A stretch of DNA of 64,000 bases from Marinospirillum alkaliphilum DSM 21637 (lineage in GTDB: Bacteria > Pseudomonadota > Gammaproteobacteria > Pseudomonadales > Halomonadaceae), in the NCBI RefSeq assembly GCF_900119735.1, contig NZ_FPJW01000009.1, positions 1 through 64,000 on the forward strand, in the 5' to 3' direction. A model generated the notes under the pieces. It was not told where the DNA came from. It worked only from the letters and a program-made list of their open reading frames with translations, and did no database searches. Below are positions 1 through 8,150 of this stretch, in pieces (the first letter of the stretch is position 1; each line of letters starts with the position of its first letter). The translations under genes and the position numbers were made by a program.

Positions 1-333
1 CTCCATTCGTTGCGATAACGGCCCGGAATACGTCAGTGGCAAGCTAGCAGCCTGGGCAGGAGAGCAGGGTATTGCTTTAACCTTTATCCAGCCTGGCAAA
101 CCACAACAGAATGCCTACATTGAGCGCTATAACCGAACCGTACGTTATGACTGGTTGGCACAACACCTGTTCGATAGCATTGAAGAAGTTCAGAACTACG
201 CCACAGGCTGGCTCTGGCATTACAATAATGAACGGCCCAATATGGGGCTTGGAGGGATCACCCCTCAACAAAAACTGGCCATGGTGGCCTGACTCTACTT
301 TTGAACCCCGTTAAAAATGGGGGGATTACCGCA
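1..333 (+). mobile_element. right end of an IS3-family insertion sequence (truncated by window edge)
   Basis: The window opens inside a transposase gene. About 40 bp of non-coding sequence follow its stop, containing a C4/G4 palindromic stretch near 304-325 that is likely part of the right terminal inverted repeat. The exact outer end, near 333, is a guess because the left end and any target duplication lie outside the window. Confidence 0.6.
2..292 (+). CDS. IS3-family transposase, C-terminal part (5' end outside window)
   Basis: Only the last 96 codons are visible. They show the end of an rve/DDE integrase core: a DNGPE motif near the start (second catalytic Asp region), then PGKPQQNAYIERYNR, whose Glu is the third catalytic acidic residue, and a C-terminal YNNERP...TPQQKL motif typical of the OrfB product of IS3-family elements. 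The enzyme cuts and joins element ends during transposition. The reading frame is intact to its stop, so this part shows no decay. The first catalytic Asp and OrfA are outside the window. Family assignment is secure; the IS subgroup is not. Confidence 0.88.
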   Translation, partial: SIRCDNGPEYVSGKLAAWAGEQGIALTFIQPGKPQQNAYIERYNRTVRYDWLAQHLFDSIEEVQNYATGWLWHYNNERPNMGLGGITPQQKLAMVA

Positions 334-336
334 ATA

Positions 337-918
337 TCAAGCCCTTTTTGCAAATGCAGCAACACGCTGCAGCCATTTCTGCCGTTGTTGATCGGTTGAG
401 TTTTTCACCGGCCCGATCAGTAATACTTTTACTGGGCGTACACCGCACAGTTCCAGGGTGGTTTTTTTCATCTGCTGAATAGCCGGTGCGCGATAAAACC
501 AGCGAAAGAACCAGGGCGGGGTATCTGTGGTCACCAGCAGTTGTGCTGTGCGGCCTTTCAACAGCTGCACAGGGAAGGCTTTTCCTTGCTGATATCGAAA
601 TGCAAAACCCGGCAGAAACACCCGATCCAGAAAGCCTTTTAAGACCGCAGGCACACTGCCCCACCAGACTGGATAAACAAACACCAGGTGATCCGCCCAT
701 TGAATGGTTTGCTGGGCAGCGAGCAAATCCGGTTCCAGCGGCTGTTGCTGGTGATAACCCTGATGCAGGATAGGATCAAAAATCAGTTGATCCAGCCACA
801 GGATTTTCACTGTGTGTCCCGCTGCTCGGGCTGTTTCAGCGTAGTGTTCAGCCAGTGCAAGGTTCAGGCTTCCGGCAACGGAGTGGGCAACCAGTAAGGC
901 AATTTTTTTGTGTTTCAT
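337..918 (-). CDS. NAD(P)H-dependent flavin oxidoreductase (quinone reductase-like, Flavodoxin_2 fold)
   Basis: A 193-residue protein starting MKHKKIALLVAHS, with the flavodoxin-like fold used by KefF, MdaB and NQO1-type quinone reductases. The region around VYPVWWGSVPAVLKGFLDRV is the hallmark FMN-binding stretch and follows an N-terminal beta strand and loop (SVAGSLNLALA) that would bind FMN phosphate. The expected reaction is two-electron reduction of quinones or electrophiles with NAD(P)H in the cytoplasm. The frame is open upstream, but the ATG at 918 matches where the family begins. It lies 59 bp downstream of a MerR gene on the same strand, so MerR control in response to an electrophile or oxidant is likely. 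The exact substrate cannot be read from sequence. Confidence 0.85.
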   Translation of the reverse strand: MKHKKIALLVAHSVAGSLNLALAEHYAETARAAGHTVKILWLDQLIFDPILHQGYHQQQPLEPDLLAAQQTIQWADHLVFVYPVWWGSVPAVLKGFLDRVFLPGFAFRYQQGKAFPVQLLKGRTAQLLVTTDTPPWFFRWFYRAPAIQQMKKTTLELCGVRPVKVLLIGPVKNSTDQQRQKWLQRVAAFAKRA

Positions 919-977
919 AACAGGGTTCCTGACAAGGGGTTCAGCTTGCAGTCTGAAGTCTGCCCCTTGGGGCAGAG

Positions 978-1370
978 TCAAGCCTTGTCCTGCACACAAA
1001 CGGCTCGGTTTATTTCTGCCTGTGTTCCGGTGCAGTCCGATATTTCTGCAATCACAAGCTGCAACAGCTGATCCTGCTGTTGCAGGTGAGCCATCTGCCG
1101 CTGAATGTCTGCCCGCCTGCCTTCCAGTTGAATCATCAGCTCTGCACCTGCCAGTTCCCGCCCCGGAACACCCAGCCAATCCTGCAACTCTGCCAGCTTG
1201 AATCCCAGTTGCCGGGCACGTCGAATCAACAACACCTGTTGCAGATGCGCGGCGGTATAAACCCGGTAACGGTTGCTGCGCTCTACCAGCCCCAGCAATC
1301 CCAGTGACTCATAAAGCCGGATTGCCTTGATGCTGGCACCAGTGCGCTTGGCAATTTCACCAATCAACAT
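978..1370 (-). CDS. MerR-family transcriptional regulator
   Basis: A 130-residue protein with an N-terminal winged helix-turn-helix (MLIGEIAKRTGASIKAIRLYESLGLL) and the R-Y-R-x-Y segment of MerR proteins, followed by a coiled-coil dimerisation helix (about residues 80-110). The C-terminus has two separated Cys residues (in ISDCTG and AVCVQ) but not the classic metal site of MerR or CueR, so the inducer is unknown. It precedes the oxidoreductase gene on the same strand and diverges from the triple RidA gene. Both are plausible targets. The start at 1370 places the HTH at residue 3, as usual in the family. Confidence 0.9.
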   Translation of the reverse strand: MLIGEIAKRTGASIKAIRLYESLGLLGLVERSNRYRVYTAAHLQQVLLIRRARQLGFKLAELQDWLGVPGRELAGAELMIQLEGRRADIQRQMAHLQQQDQLLQLVIAEISDCTGTQAEINRAVCVQDKA

Positions 1371-1415
1371 GCTGTTTACCTCTATCTATCCGCTGACGAC
1401 ACCTCGACTGCACCA

Positions 1416-1460
1416 TATTGGGGCAATTCGGCTTCCAATAACCACATAAAAGGGTATAGT
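1416..1460 (+). promoter_or_regulatory. candidate MerR operator and promoter between the MerR and RidA genes
   Basis: A perfect inverted repeat TATTGG-N13-CCAATA lies at 1416-1440 in the 133-bp divergent region. A good -10 hexamer TATAGT lies at 1455-1460, with a weak TTCCAA -35 at 1433-1438 overlapping the right half-site. MerR proteins typically bind symmetric sites between -35 and -10, so the fit is partial. Assignment to this MerR is inferred from proximity. Confidence 0.4.
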
Positions 1461-1503
1461 GGGATGTCCAGGTTTTATTACAAAAATAAAAGAGGTTATA
1501 AAC

Positions 1504-2772
1504 ATGGGCGGTAACAATGCAGTATTAGCAAGAAATACCGAGCTGGCACCACAAAACCCCTTCAGTTCACAAACGGTCGCTTTCTCCCATTACAACAACC
1601 TTTCAGCTCAGCTGCCGATTGATCCAAAATCCGGCCAGCTGGTGGCAGGTGGTGTAAAAGAGCAAGCGGAGCAGTGCTTTAAAAATATTCAGGCCATTGT
1701 AGAAAGCATTGATCATGGCATGACGGATGTTGTTCGTATCACCGTGTTTGTTAAAAATATCATGGATACCGACCGAGTAGATGAAGTGTATAAATCCTTC
1801 TTCAGCGGTTATCTGCCCACACGCACAGTGGTTGCTGTTGCGGCTTTGCCGATAAATGCGCTGGTGCAAGTGGAGGCACTGCTTTCCAACGGCGTTGGTT
1901 CAATCCCCAACGCACCCCAGGCGGGTGATCTGATCAAGCTGACCAACAATACCGCCAAGGCACCCACAGACGCTTTGTCCACTCAAACGGTGGCCTTCTC
2001 ACACTACAACAATCTTTCCGCACAACTGCCGATTGACCCAGCTTCAGGTCAGTTGGTGGTGGGTGGTGTTAAAGAACAGACCGCGCAGTGTCTGAAAAAC
2101 ATTAAGGCGATTCTGGAAAGCATTGATGTTCCTTTTGATGATATCGTCAAAATTAATCTATTCCTCACCGATATTGCCGATATCGAAGCAGTCAACGAGG
2201 TGTATCGCCGTTTTTTCCCGGATTCTGCCATTGCCAGAGCGGTAGCCTACATGCCAGCCAGAACGGTCATTGAGGTTGCAGCCTTACCGATGCATGCCTT
2301 AGTGCAAGTTGAGGCCGTAGTATCCCACGGTGATGGCACACCACCACAAGCTGTTGAGGATCGACACGGAATCATTGTGGAAGCAAACAATACTGCTGAT
2401 GCGCCCTTATGCCCGTTATCGAGTCAGACAGTGGCCTTTTCGCATTACAACAATCTTTCAGCACAACTGCCGATTGATCCCAGAACAGGAAAGCTGGTGG
2501 CAGATGATGTCAAGCAACAGGCTGAGCAGTGTTTACAAAACATTAAAACCATCGTGGAGAGTGTGGGTCACGTCATGGCCGATGTGGTCAAGGTGAATGT
2601 TTTTCTCAAAAACATGGCAGACATTGAAGCGGTAAATGCTGTTTACAGCAGCTTCTTCCCTGATGGCACACCGGCTCGCAGAGTTGTAGGTGTCTCTGCC
2701 CTGCCCAAGGATGCATTGATCCAGATTGATGCAATTGTCTCCAATGCCGAAGGCACACCGCCTCTGGTATAA
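1504..2772 (+). CDS. triple-domain RidA/YjgF/TdcF family protein
   Basis: A 422-residue protein made of three consecutive RidA domains, about 20-130, 158-275 and 305-415. Each opens with a nearly invariant QTVAFSHYNNLSAQLPIDP segment at residues 23, 161 and 308. RidA enzymes hydrolyse reactive enamines and imines released by PLP enzymes, and form trimers of ~130-residue subunits; a three-domain chain could fold as a covalent pseudo-trimer. The key active-site Arg (Arg105 in E. coli) is kept in all three (Arg107, Arg253, Arg392). The position of E. coli Glu120 is Gln in all three (122, 268, 407). An AGAGG ribosome site at 1491-1495 sets the ATG at 1504. There is no signal peptide. It diverges from a MerR gene. 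Family is certain; substrate and activity are unknown. Confidence 0.9.
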   Translation: MGGNNAVLARNTELAPQNPFSSQTVAFSHYNNLSAQLPIDPKSGQLVAGGVKEQAEQCFKNIQAIVESIDHGMTDVVRITVFVKNIMDTDRVDEVYKSFFSGYLPTRTVVAVAALPINALVQVEALLSNGVGSIPNAPQAGDLIKLTNNTAKAPTDALSTQTVAFSHYNNLSAQLPIDPASGQLVVGGVKEQTAQCLKNIKAILESIDVPFDDIVKINLFLTDIADIEAVNEVYRRFFPDSAIARAVAYMPARTVIEVAALPMHALVQVEAVVSHGDGTPPQAVEDRHGIIVEANNTADAPLCPLSSQTVAFSHYNNLSAQLPIDPRTGKLVADDVKQQAEQCLQNIKTIVESVGHVMADVVKVNVFLKNMADIEAVNAVYSSFFPDGTPARRVVGVSALPKDALIQIDAIVSNAEGTPPLV

Positions 2773-2823
2773 AGCCGAAAACAGGGGCAAACCAAAGCAC
2801 AATAGTTTGCCCCTTCCATCCTG

Positions 2824-3144
2824 TCATTCACTCAACACCACCACCCGAATACCACGCAGGTGACGGCCTTTGTTGCGATCCGCCGAGAAGCGCCCCGTCA
2901 CCATCACCGTTTGATCCAAGTAAGTACGGGCGGCACTGGCTGGGTGCAATCCCACTCGGTTGAGCTGTTCATCTTCCAGCCAGTAATGCTCTGGTTCAGC
3001 CAGACCACGCACCACGCCGCTCACCTGTACCTGTCGCCCATCAAAGGATGATGCATGGGTGACCAGAAACATCAACGGTACTTCTTCAACTTTGTTACTG
3101 CAGCCAGTCAGCAGTAACAACAGTATCCATATCAGTATTTTCAT
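2824..3144 (-). CDS. small lipoprotein with a probable OB-like domain
   Basis: About 106 residues with a short hydrophobic signal and lipobox (LLLLLTGCSNK), so exported and lipid-anchored. The mature part contains two stretches resembling strands of an OB fold (GRQVQVSGVVRG and DQTVMVTGRFSAD), the pattern of small periplasmic proteins that test whether a compound 'adds to' a membrane complex; function is unknown. The ATG at 3144 fits the signal peptide. A GTG at 3153 would add VKK and give a more basic N-terminus. It converges with the RidA gene and diverges from the next outer-membrane protein gene, so its promoter overlaps that gene's leader. Confidence 0.7.
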   Translation of the reverse strand: MKILIWILLLLLTGCSNKVEEVPLMFLVTHASSFDGRQVQVSGVVRGLAEPEHYWLEDEQLNRVGLHPASAARTYLDQTVMVTGRFSADRNKGRHLRGIRVVVLSE

Positions 3145-3158
3145 TTTTTTCACGGTTT

Positions 3159-3258
3159 GTATGCCAGCGTACCGACCCATGTGGCAATCCTTGCAACACT
3201 GGATCCTGAAGTCCACTGCAAAACTGCAGCGACCGTTACATCAAAGAAGGCATAAAGT
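3159..3258 (+). promoter_or_regulatory. leader copy A, shared with the next outer-membrane gene
   Basis: The 100 bp before the ATG at 3259 resemble the 98 bp before the ATG at 4022. Both begin gtatgccaRcgYaccgac, share an exact aagtccactgc block about two-thirds along, and end with a purine-rich ribosome site. They look like paralogous promoter or 5'-UTR segments. Which bases are promoter is not clear. Confidence 0.5.
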
Positions 3259-3861
3259 ATGAATATCAGGCATCGGGTACTCGGCAGCTTGTTCACCACC
3301 ACCCTGCTTTTCAGCAGTTTCGCAATTATGGCACAAGATAACCAATCGGCATTTTACACTGGCCTGGGGTTAGGTTTCAGCTCGCTGGAAAACTCATCAG
3401 GAGACGTCAGCGACTTCATTGAAGCGGGCACCAGTGACTTTGATACCAGGGACTCCAAGAATACCTACAAAGTCTTTATTGGTTACCGGATCAACCCCAT
3501 CTTTGCAGTAGAAGCCAATTACACTGATCTGGGCAAGGTCAGGCTGCGAGGCAACAGTGTTGCCAATACAGACATCAAAACCAAAGCCTATGGTGCCAGT
3601 GTGATTGGCCATATTCCGTTCGGCCAGCTCGCTTCTGTCTACGGACGCCTTGGTCTGAACTACTGGGACAGTGATGTACGAGGCAACCTGGGCGACAGCA
3701 GCATCAGCCTGCAAAGCCAAAGTGGTACGGATCCACTTTATGGCATCGGTCTCCAACTCAATTTCTCCTCACTGCTGGTAAGGGCAGAATATGAACGCCT
3801 GGACATGGACAGTAACTACAAGCTGGACAGTTTCACCGTTTCTGCCGGTGTCCACTTCTAA
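3259..3861 (+). CDS. outer-membrane beta-barrel protein (OmpA/OmpW-like, 8-stranded)
   Basis: A 200-residue protein with a Sec signal peptide (cleavage likely after SFAIMAQ, about residue 26) and a mature chain of alternating amphipathic strands: FYTGLGLGFSSL, YKVFIGYRINPIFAVEANYTDLG, YGASVIGHIP, LASVYGRLGLNYWDS, FTVSAGVHF. The C-terminal Phe and final strand pattern match signals recognised by the Bam complex. Size fits a single-domain OmpA-type barrel without a peptidoglycan-binding domain; the next gene supplies an OmpA C-terminal domain on a separate protein. The ATG is preceded by AAGAAGG. A terminator follows at 3892. The specific role (porin, adhesin or stability) is not deducible. Confidence 0.82.
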   Translation: MNIRHRVLGSLFTTTLLFSSFAIMAQDNQSAFYTGLGLGFSSLENSSGDVSDFIEAGTSDFDTRDSKNTYKVFIGYRINPIFAVEANYTDLGKVRLRGNSVANTDIKTKAYGASVIGHIPFGQLASVYGRLGLNYWDSDVRGNLGDSSISLQSQSGTDPLYGIGLQLNFSSLLVRAEYERLDMDSNYKLDSFTVSAGVHF

Positions 3862-3891
3862 AAACCAATATATTCAGCGGCAACTCCCCTT

Positions 3892-3918
3892 AAGGTGCCA
3901 GAAATGGCACTTTTTTTT
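3892..3918 (+). terminator. rho-independent terminator after the beta-barrel gene
   Basis: Stem GTGCCA (3895-3900), GAAA tetraloop, TGGCAC (3905-3910), then a run of eight T. Confidence 0.85.
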
Positions 3919-3923
3919 CCTGT

Positions 3924-4021
3924 GTATGCCAACGCACCGACTCGTCCAATAAGCACTGTAATACTTCACACTAAAGTCCACTGCTGGTGTGCAGAGGATA
4001 TTTCATAAAGAGGCAGACAGC
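3924..4021 (+). promoter_or_regulatory. leader copy B, similar to 3159-3258
   Basis: It starts directly after the preceding terminator and runs to the next ATG, so it must hold the promoter of the OmpA-domain lipoprotein gene. It shares two conserved blocks with leader copy A in the same order and spacing. Confidence 0.5.
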
Positions 4022-4810
4022 ATGAACCAGACAACAAGCGCTTTCTTACGTATAACCGTGGCAGCAGCAGGGCTTTTTACACTGCTTGCCTGCACATCGG
4101 CCCCTCCGGCCCCCACCCATGCCCTGCAAGCAGCCGAAACCGCCATTACTACCGCTGATCAGGCTGGCGTGTCGGACTACGCCGAATCAGACATGAACCG
4201 GGCGCGTACCACCCTTGCTGCCGCTCGCCAAGCAGTTCAGGACAAAGATATGGTGCTTGCCAAGCAACTCGCCGAGCAATCCCAGATCCATGTTGAACTT
4301 GCATCAGCCAAGGCAGAGATGATCAAGGCTGGAAAAATCAACGCTGAAATGCAAAAAGCACGTGCAGAAACGAGCGCGGCACAGCGCCAATCCGCTGAAT
4401 ACCGACAGCAGACCCGTAACCTGAACGCCAGCTCCACTGAACGCGGACTGGTGCTCGCGCGCGATCAAGTACTGTTCACAACCGGCAAGTCTGATCTCTG
4501 GAGCAGCGCCACCGGCAACCTCGACAAACTGACTACATTCCTCAAGAAATACCCGGAACATACCGTGCTCATCGAAGGCCATACTGACACTACCGGTAGC
4601 GCCAGCTTCAACCTTGGCCTGTCACAGCGACGTGCTGATTCGGTGAAAACCTACCTGATGAACCAGGGCATCAACACCAATCGCATCAGCACCAGCGGTA
4701 AAGGCCAGGTTAGCCCGATTGCCAGCAACCAGACCACCCAAGGACGCCAGTTGAACCGCCGTGTCGAGATCATCATCTCGGACAACGTCAAACAATCCGC
4801 AACACGATAA
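4022..4810 (+). CDS. OmpA-domain lipoprotein with an N-terminal DUF4398-like helical region
   Basis: A 262-residue protein. The signal peptide ends in a lipobox (FTLLAC, lipid-modified Cys24), so it is anchored in the outer membrane. Residues ~35-135 are Ala/Gln-rich helices matching the DUF4398 pattern (YAESDMNRARTTLAAARQAV). Residues ~145-255 form an OmpA C-terminal peptidoglycan-binding domain, with VLIEGHTDTTGSASFNLGLS and the LSQRRADSVKTYL...RISTSGKG pattern, including the Asp and Arg that bind diaminopimelate. It would tether the outer membrane to the cell wall. The start is set by AGAGG at 4009-4013; an upstream in-frame ATG at 3989 would spoil the signal peptide. A strong terminator follows. 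Confidence 0.9.
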   Translation: MNQTTSAFLRITVAAAGLFTLLACTSAPPAPTHALQAAETAITTADQAGVSDYAESDMNRARTTLAAARQAVQDKDMVLAKQLAEQSQIHVELASAKAEMIKAGKINAEMQKARAETSAAQRQSAEYRQQTRNLNASSTERGLVLARDQVLFTTGKSDLWSSATGNLDKLTTFLKKYPEHTVLIEGHTDTTGSASFNLGLSQRRADSVKTYLMNQGINTNRISTSGKGQVSPIASNQTTQGRQLNRRVEIIISDNVKQSATR

Positions 4811-4820
4811 ACCACTGATC

Positions 4821-4853
4821 AAAAACGCACAGCACACTGCTGTGCGTTTTTTT
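4821..4853 (+). terminator. rho-independent terminator after the OmpA-domain lipoprotein gene
   Basis: A long stem pairs AACGCACAGCA with TGCTGTGCGTT around a 3-nt loop, with A-run and T-run flanks, so it may work in both directions. Confidence 0.92.
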
Positions 4854-4961
4854 GCACCAGCCAACTGCTCACCTTACCCTGCCGCTGTGATGTCCTCATC
4901 CTCGTCTACCTTTGCTAAGATCAAGCTTCATACTCATGCAGCAAACAGCCGGAAATTGCCA

Positions 4962-6293
4962 ATGAAAGCGCATCTGCAGGATTTTTTTAATGTCCGCAGG
5001 GAGGAAATCCTGCCAGTGCTGCTGGCAGTGCTGTTTTTCTTCTGCATTCTGACGGCACTGATGCTGCTGCGCCCGGCCCGCGAGGCACTGGGCATGCAAC
5101 GTGGCATTGAACTGGTGCGCTGGCTGTTCATTGGCACGGCAGTGGTAACCCTGTTAGTGAACCCCTTGTTCGGACTGCTGGTCAGTCGCCTGAAACGCAT
5201 GCAGTTCATCAGCATCACCTATGTGTTTTTTGCCTTGAGCCTGGTGGGATTTTATCTGGTGATGATGCTGGCTCCCGAAGCCATCGGTGTGACCAGCGGT
5301 CAGGTGTTTTATGTCTGGTTCAGTGTGTTTAACCTGTTTGTCACCATGGTGTTCTGGGCACTGATGGCAGACCGTTTTTCACTGGCACAGAGCAAACGCT
5401 TTTTTGGCCTGATTGCCGTGGGAGGAACCTGTGGTGCCATTTTTGGCCCCTGGCTGGCTTCACAACTGGCAACACCGCTGGGCACTCCGGCACTGTTACT
5501 GATTTCAGCTGGTTTTCTGTTGCTGGCATTACTGCTGGCCTGGATGCTGACCCGACTGCAACCTCGCCCGGTTCATGGTCAGACCGGCAGTGATGAAGCT
5601 GCACCGGCAGTGGATGAAAATGCTTTGATCGGTGGCAGTGCCTGGGAAGGTTTCCGGGCCGTGTTCCGTTCTCGTTACCTGCTGGGCATAGCGGCTTATG
5701 TCATCATTCTGGCGATCATGGCCACCTTCATCTATTTCACCCGCCTACAGATGGTGGCTGCGCTGGGGGATGATCTGGATCTTCGCACCACCTGGTTTGC
5801 CCGCATTGACCTGATCACCCAGATCACCACCCTGGTGTTACAAGGACTGGTTGCCGGTCACCTGATGCGCCGCATTGGTGTACCCATCACTCTGGCACTG
5901 TTGCCCATCACCACCCTGCTGGGTTTTGTTGGTCTGGCACTGGTCGGCTCACTGGCCGCCTTGATTGCCTTTGAAGCGGCTTTCCGGGCCGTACAGCGAG
6001 CCATCATGCGCCCGGCACGGGAAACCCTCTACACCGTCACCAGCCGTGAAGACAAATACAAGTCCAAGGCATTCATTGATACCTTTGTGTATCGCAGTGG
6101 TGATGTGGTGGGTGCCCAGTTGGAAGGCGCGCTGGGACGTCTTGGCATGGGACTGGCGGCAGTGGCCAGTGTGGCCGTCCCCCTGGCTTTGATCTGGGCT
6201 GCACTGGCGTTATGGCTGGGACGCACCCAGCAGCAACTGGCCGAATCCACTCTCTCCAATCCTGACAATCCCTCCAGCCTGAAAGGAGCCTGA
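4962..6293 (+). CDS. MFS / Npt1-Tlc-like nucleotide transporter family permease
   Basis: A 443-residue integral membrane protein with about 12 hydrophobic segments (for example ILPVLLAVLFFFCILTALML and LLGIAAYVIILAIMATFIYF). It resembles the COG3202 ATP/ADP translocase-like group: an early RPAREALG motif, VFWALMADRFSLAQSKRFFG, and late RPARETLYTVTSREDKYKSKAFIDT. In free-living bacteria these are uncharacterised and probably do not exchange ATP. The ATG at 4962 lies just before a normal N-terminus (MKAHLQDFFNVRREE); earlier in-frame starts sit close to the terminator at 4821. The following aldo/keto reductase ATG is 1 bp after its stop, so the two are probably co-translated. Confidence 0.82.
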   Translation: MKAHLQDFFNVRREEILPVLLAVLFFFCILTALMLLRPAREALGMQRGIELVRWLFIGTAVVTLLVNPLFGLLVSRLKRMQFISITYVFFALSLVGFYLVMMLAPEAIGVTSGQVFYVWFSVFNLFVTMVFWALMADRFSLAQSKRFFGLIAVGGTCGAIFGPWLASQLATPLGTPALLLISAGFLLLALLLAWMLTRLQPRPVHGQTGSDEAAPAVDENALIGGSAWEGFRAVFRSRYLLGIAAYVIILAIMATFIYFTRLQMVAALGDDLDLRTTWFARIDLITQITTLVLQGLVAGHLMRRIGVPITLALLPITTLLGFVGLALVGSLAALIAFEAAFRAVQRAIMRPARETLYTVTSREDKYKSKAFIDTFVYRSGDVVGAQLEGALGRLGMGLAAVASVAVPLALIWAALALWLGRTQQQLAESTLSNPDNPSSLKGA

Positions 6294-6294
6294 C

Positions 6295-7242
6295 ATGATC
6301 TCCCGCCGTGATTACCTGAAACTGGCATTGGCCAGTGGTACTGTACTCAGCTTCAAACCCTCGCTGCTCTGGGCCGGGGATCAGAACCTGCCATTGATCA
6401 CCCGCATCATTCCATCCAGTGGCCAGGCATTGCCTGCAGTAGGGCTTGGCAGTTCAGCCACCTTTGCCAGCGTGGCGCGCAGTGAAGACACCAACGCCCT
6501 GCGAGAAGTTTTCAAGGCTTTATTTGAGCACCAGGGCCGGGTGTTTGACACCGCTCCCGGTTATGGTGCATCCGAAGAAGTTGCCAGCGCTCTGGTGCGT
6601 GAACTGGGTCAACAGGAGACCGTCTTCTGGGCCACCAAACTCAATGTAGCCGGTCGCGGTGGTGGTCGGGCAGATCCTGCGGCAGCACGTCGGCAGTTGG
6701 AAACCTCCATCGAACGGATCGGCAAAAAGCCGGTGGACCTGATTCAGGTGCACAACCTGGGCGATGTCCCCACCCAGCTTGGACTGCTGAAAGAAGCGCA
6801 GTCAGCCGGTCGCATTCGTCATGTGGGTGTCACCACCACCTTTCCCAGCCAGTATGCAGAGCTGGAACAGATCATGCGGCGGGAAACGCTGGATTTCATT
6901 GGTGTGGACTACGCCATTGACAACCGCACCATGGAAGAACGCATTCTGCCACTGGCTCAGGATCGCAGCATTGCGGTGCTGGTTTATGCACCCTTCGGCA
7001 GAACCCGCCTGTGGGAAAGGGTTCGTGGTCATCAGGTGCCGGACTGGGCAGCCGAATTTGATGCTCATTCCTGGGGACAGTTTTTCCTCAAGTTTGTACT
7101 GGCTCATCCGGCAGTGACCACCGCCACCCCGGCCACCAGCCGTCCGCATCACATGGTGGACAACATGGGAGCAGCACTGGGGCAGTTGCCTGATGCCGCA
7201 ATGCGCCAGCGCATGATTGAACACCTCAACAATCTGGGTTAA
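6295..7242 (+). CDS. exported aldo/keto reductase with twin-arginine signal
   Basis: A 315-residue protein. The N-terminus MISRRDYLKLALASG followed by a hydrophobic stretch is a Tat signal, implying export folded, possibly with bound cofactor. The body is an AKR TIM barrel: VFDTAPGYGASE holds the catalytic Asp/Tyr, WATKLN the catalytic Lys, and DLIQVHN the His position. C-terminal PATSRPHHMVDN matches the NADP-binding segment. Substrate is unknown. An AAAGGAG site at 6282-6288 lies inside the preceding permease gene. A periplasmic AKR would need a source of reductant, which is odd; the Tat motif may instead be vestigial. Confidence 0.85.
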   Translation: MISRRDYLKLALASGTVLSFKPSLLWAGDQNLPLITRIIPSSGQALPAVGLGSSATFASVARSEDTNALREVFKALFEHQGRVFDTAPGYGASEEVASALVRELGQQETVFWATKLNVAGRGGGRADPAAARRQLETSIERIGKKPVDLIQVHNLGDVPTQLGLLKEAQSAGRIRHVGVTTTFPSQYAELEQIMRRETLDFIGVDYAIDNRTMEERILPLAQDRSIAVLVYAPFGRTRLWERVRGHQVPDWAAEFDAHSWGQFFLKFVLAHPAVTTATPATSRPHHMVDNMGAALGQLPDAAMRQRMIEHLNNLG

Positions 7243-7247
7243 AAAAC

Positions 7248-8150
7248 TCAGAAGGTGGCGGTATTCGGCAAGCGCTCCACCAGCCAATCGATCAGCACCC
7301 GAACGGCCGGTAATAAACCACGGCGATGCTGGTACACCAGATGCAGGTGGTTAACCGGCAGTTGCCAGTCCGGCAGCACCTGCACCAACCGGCCATCAGC
7401 CAGATAACTGCGGCACAGATCCTGCGGCAGCATTGCCAGCCCTTGCTTGCAGGCCGCCGCTTCACGCAGCAACCACAGGTCATCACTCAGCAGGCGGGGT
7501 TGATGACTGAGTGTGACCCGCTCCCCTTGCGGTGAGGTCAGCTCATAAACATAACGTCCACTGGAATAGGGCATCGACAGACTGGCCCAGGTCACCAGAT
7601 CAGAAGGATGATGGGGCTCACCCTGTGCTGCCACATAATCCGGATGCGCCACCAGGGCCTGCAACGAAGGCGCCAGAGGGCGCACAATCAGTGAAGAATC
7701 TTCCAGATTGGCTCGCACCCGCAAGGCGATGTCGACCTGATCGTCCAGCAGGTTCACCGGTTTGTTGGTCACCATCAGGTCCACCACCACCTCCGGGTAC
7801 TGCGCCATGAAGTCCGGGATATGTTTGATTAACATGTGCTGGCTGACAGCATAAGGACAGCTCACCCGAACCCTGCCCCGTGGCCGCTCCTGCACCATCT
7901 GCGTCACCTGCTCCGCAGCCTGGGCAGCCGCCAGCAAGGCTCGGCAGTGCACCAGAAACTCCTTACCAATATCCGTCAGCATCAGTTTGCGAGTGGTTCG
8001 ATGCAGCAGGCGCACGCCCTGTTCCTCTTCCAGATCAGCAATGCGACGGCTCAGGGTCGACTTGGGAATACCCAGCACCCGTGCTGCCTGACTGAAACTA
8101 CCGTGCTCAATGACCTGTGCAAAAAGCGCCAGGTTGGTGATGTCTTTCAT
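7248..8150 (-). CDS. LysR-family transcriptional regulator
   Basis: A 300-residue LysR protein: N-terminal helix-turn-helix (FAQVIEHGSFSQAARVLGIPKSTLSRRIADLE) and a C-terminal periplasmic-binding-protein-like effector domain (about 90-295). It resembles the subgroup that controls oxidoreductases and azoreductases (LHRTTRKLMLTDIG). The ATG at 8150 has GGGAG 7-11 bp upstream; a start further upstream is possible but would be atypical. It diverges from azoR across 160 bp, so azoR is its likely target. It converges with the aldo/keto reductase 5 bp away. Confidence 0.9.
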   Translation of the reverse strand: MKDITNLALFAQVIEHGSFSQAARVLGIPKSTLSRRIADLEEEQGVRLLHRTTRKLMLTDIGKEFLVHCRALLAAAQAAEQVTQMVQERPRGRVRVSCPYAVSQHMLIKHIPDFMAQYPEVVVDLMVTNKPVNLLDDQVDIALRVRANLEDSSLIVRPLAPSLQALVAHPDYVAAQGEPHHPSDLVTWASLSMPYSSGRYVYELTSPQGERVTLSHQPRLLSDDLWLLREAAACKQGLAMLPQDLCRSYLADGRLVQVLPDWQLPVNHLHLVYQHRRGLLPAVRVLIDWLVERLPNTATF

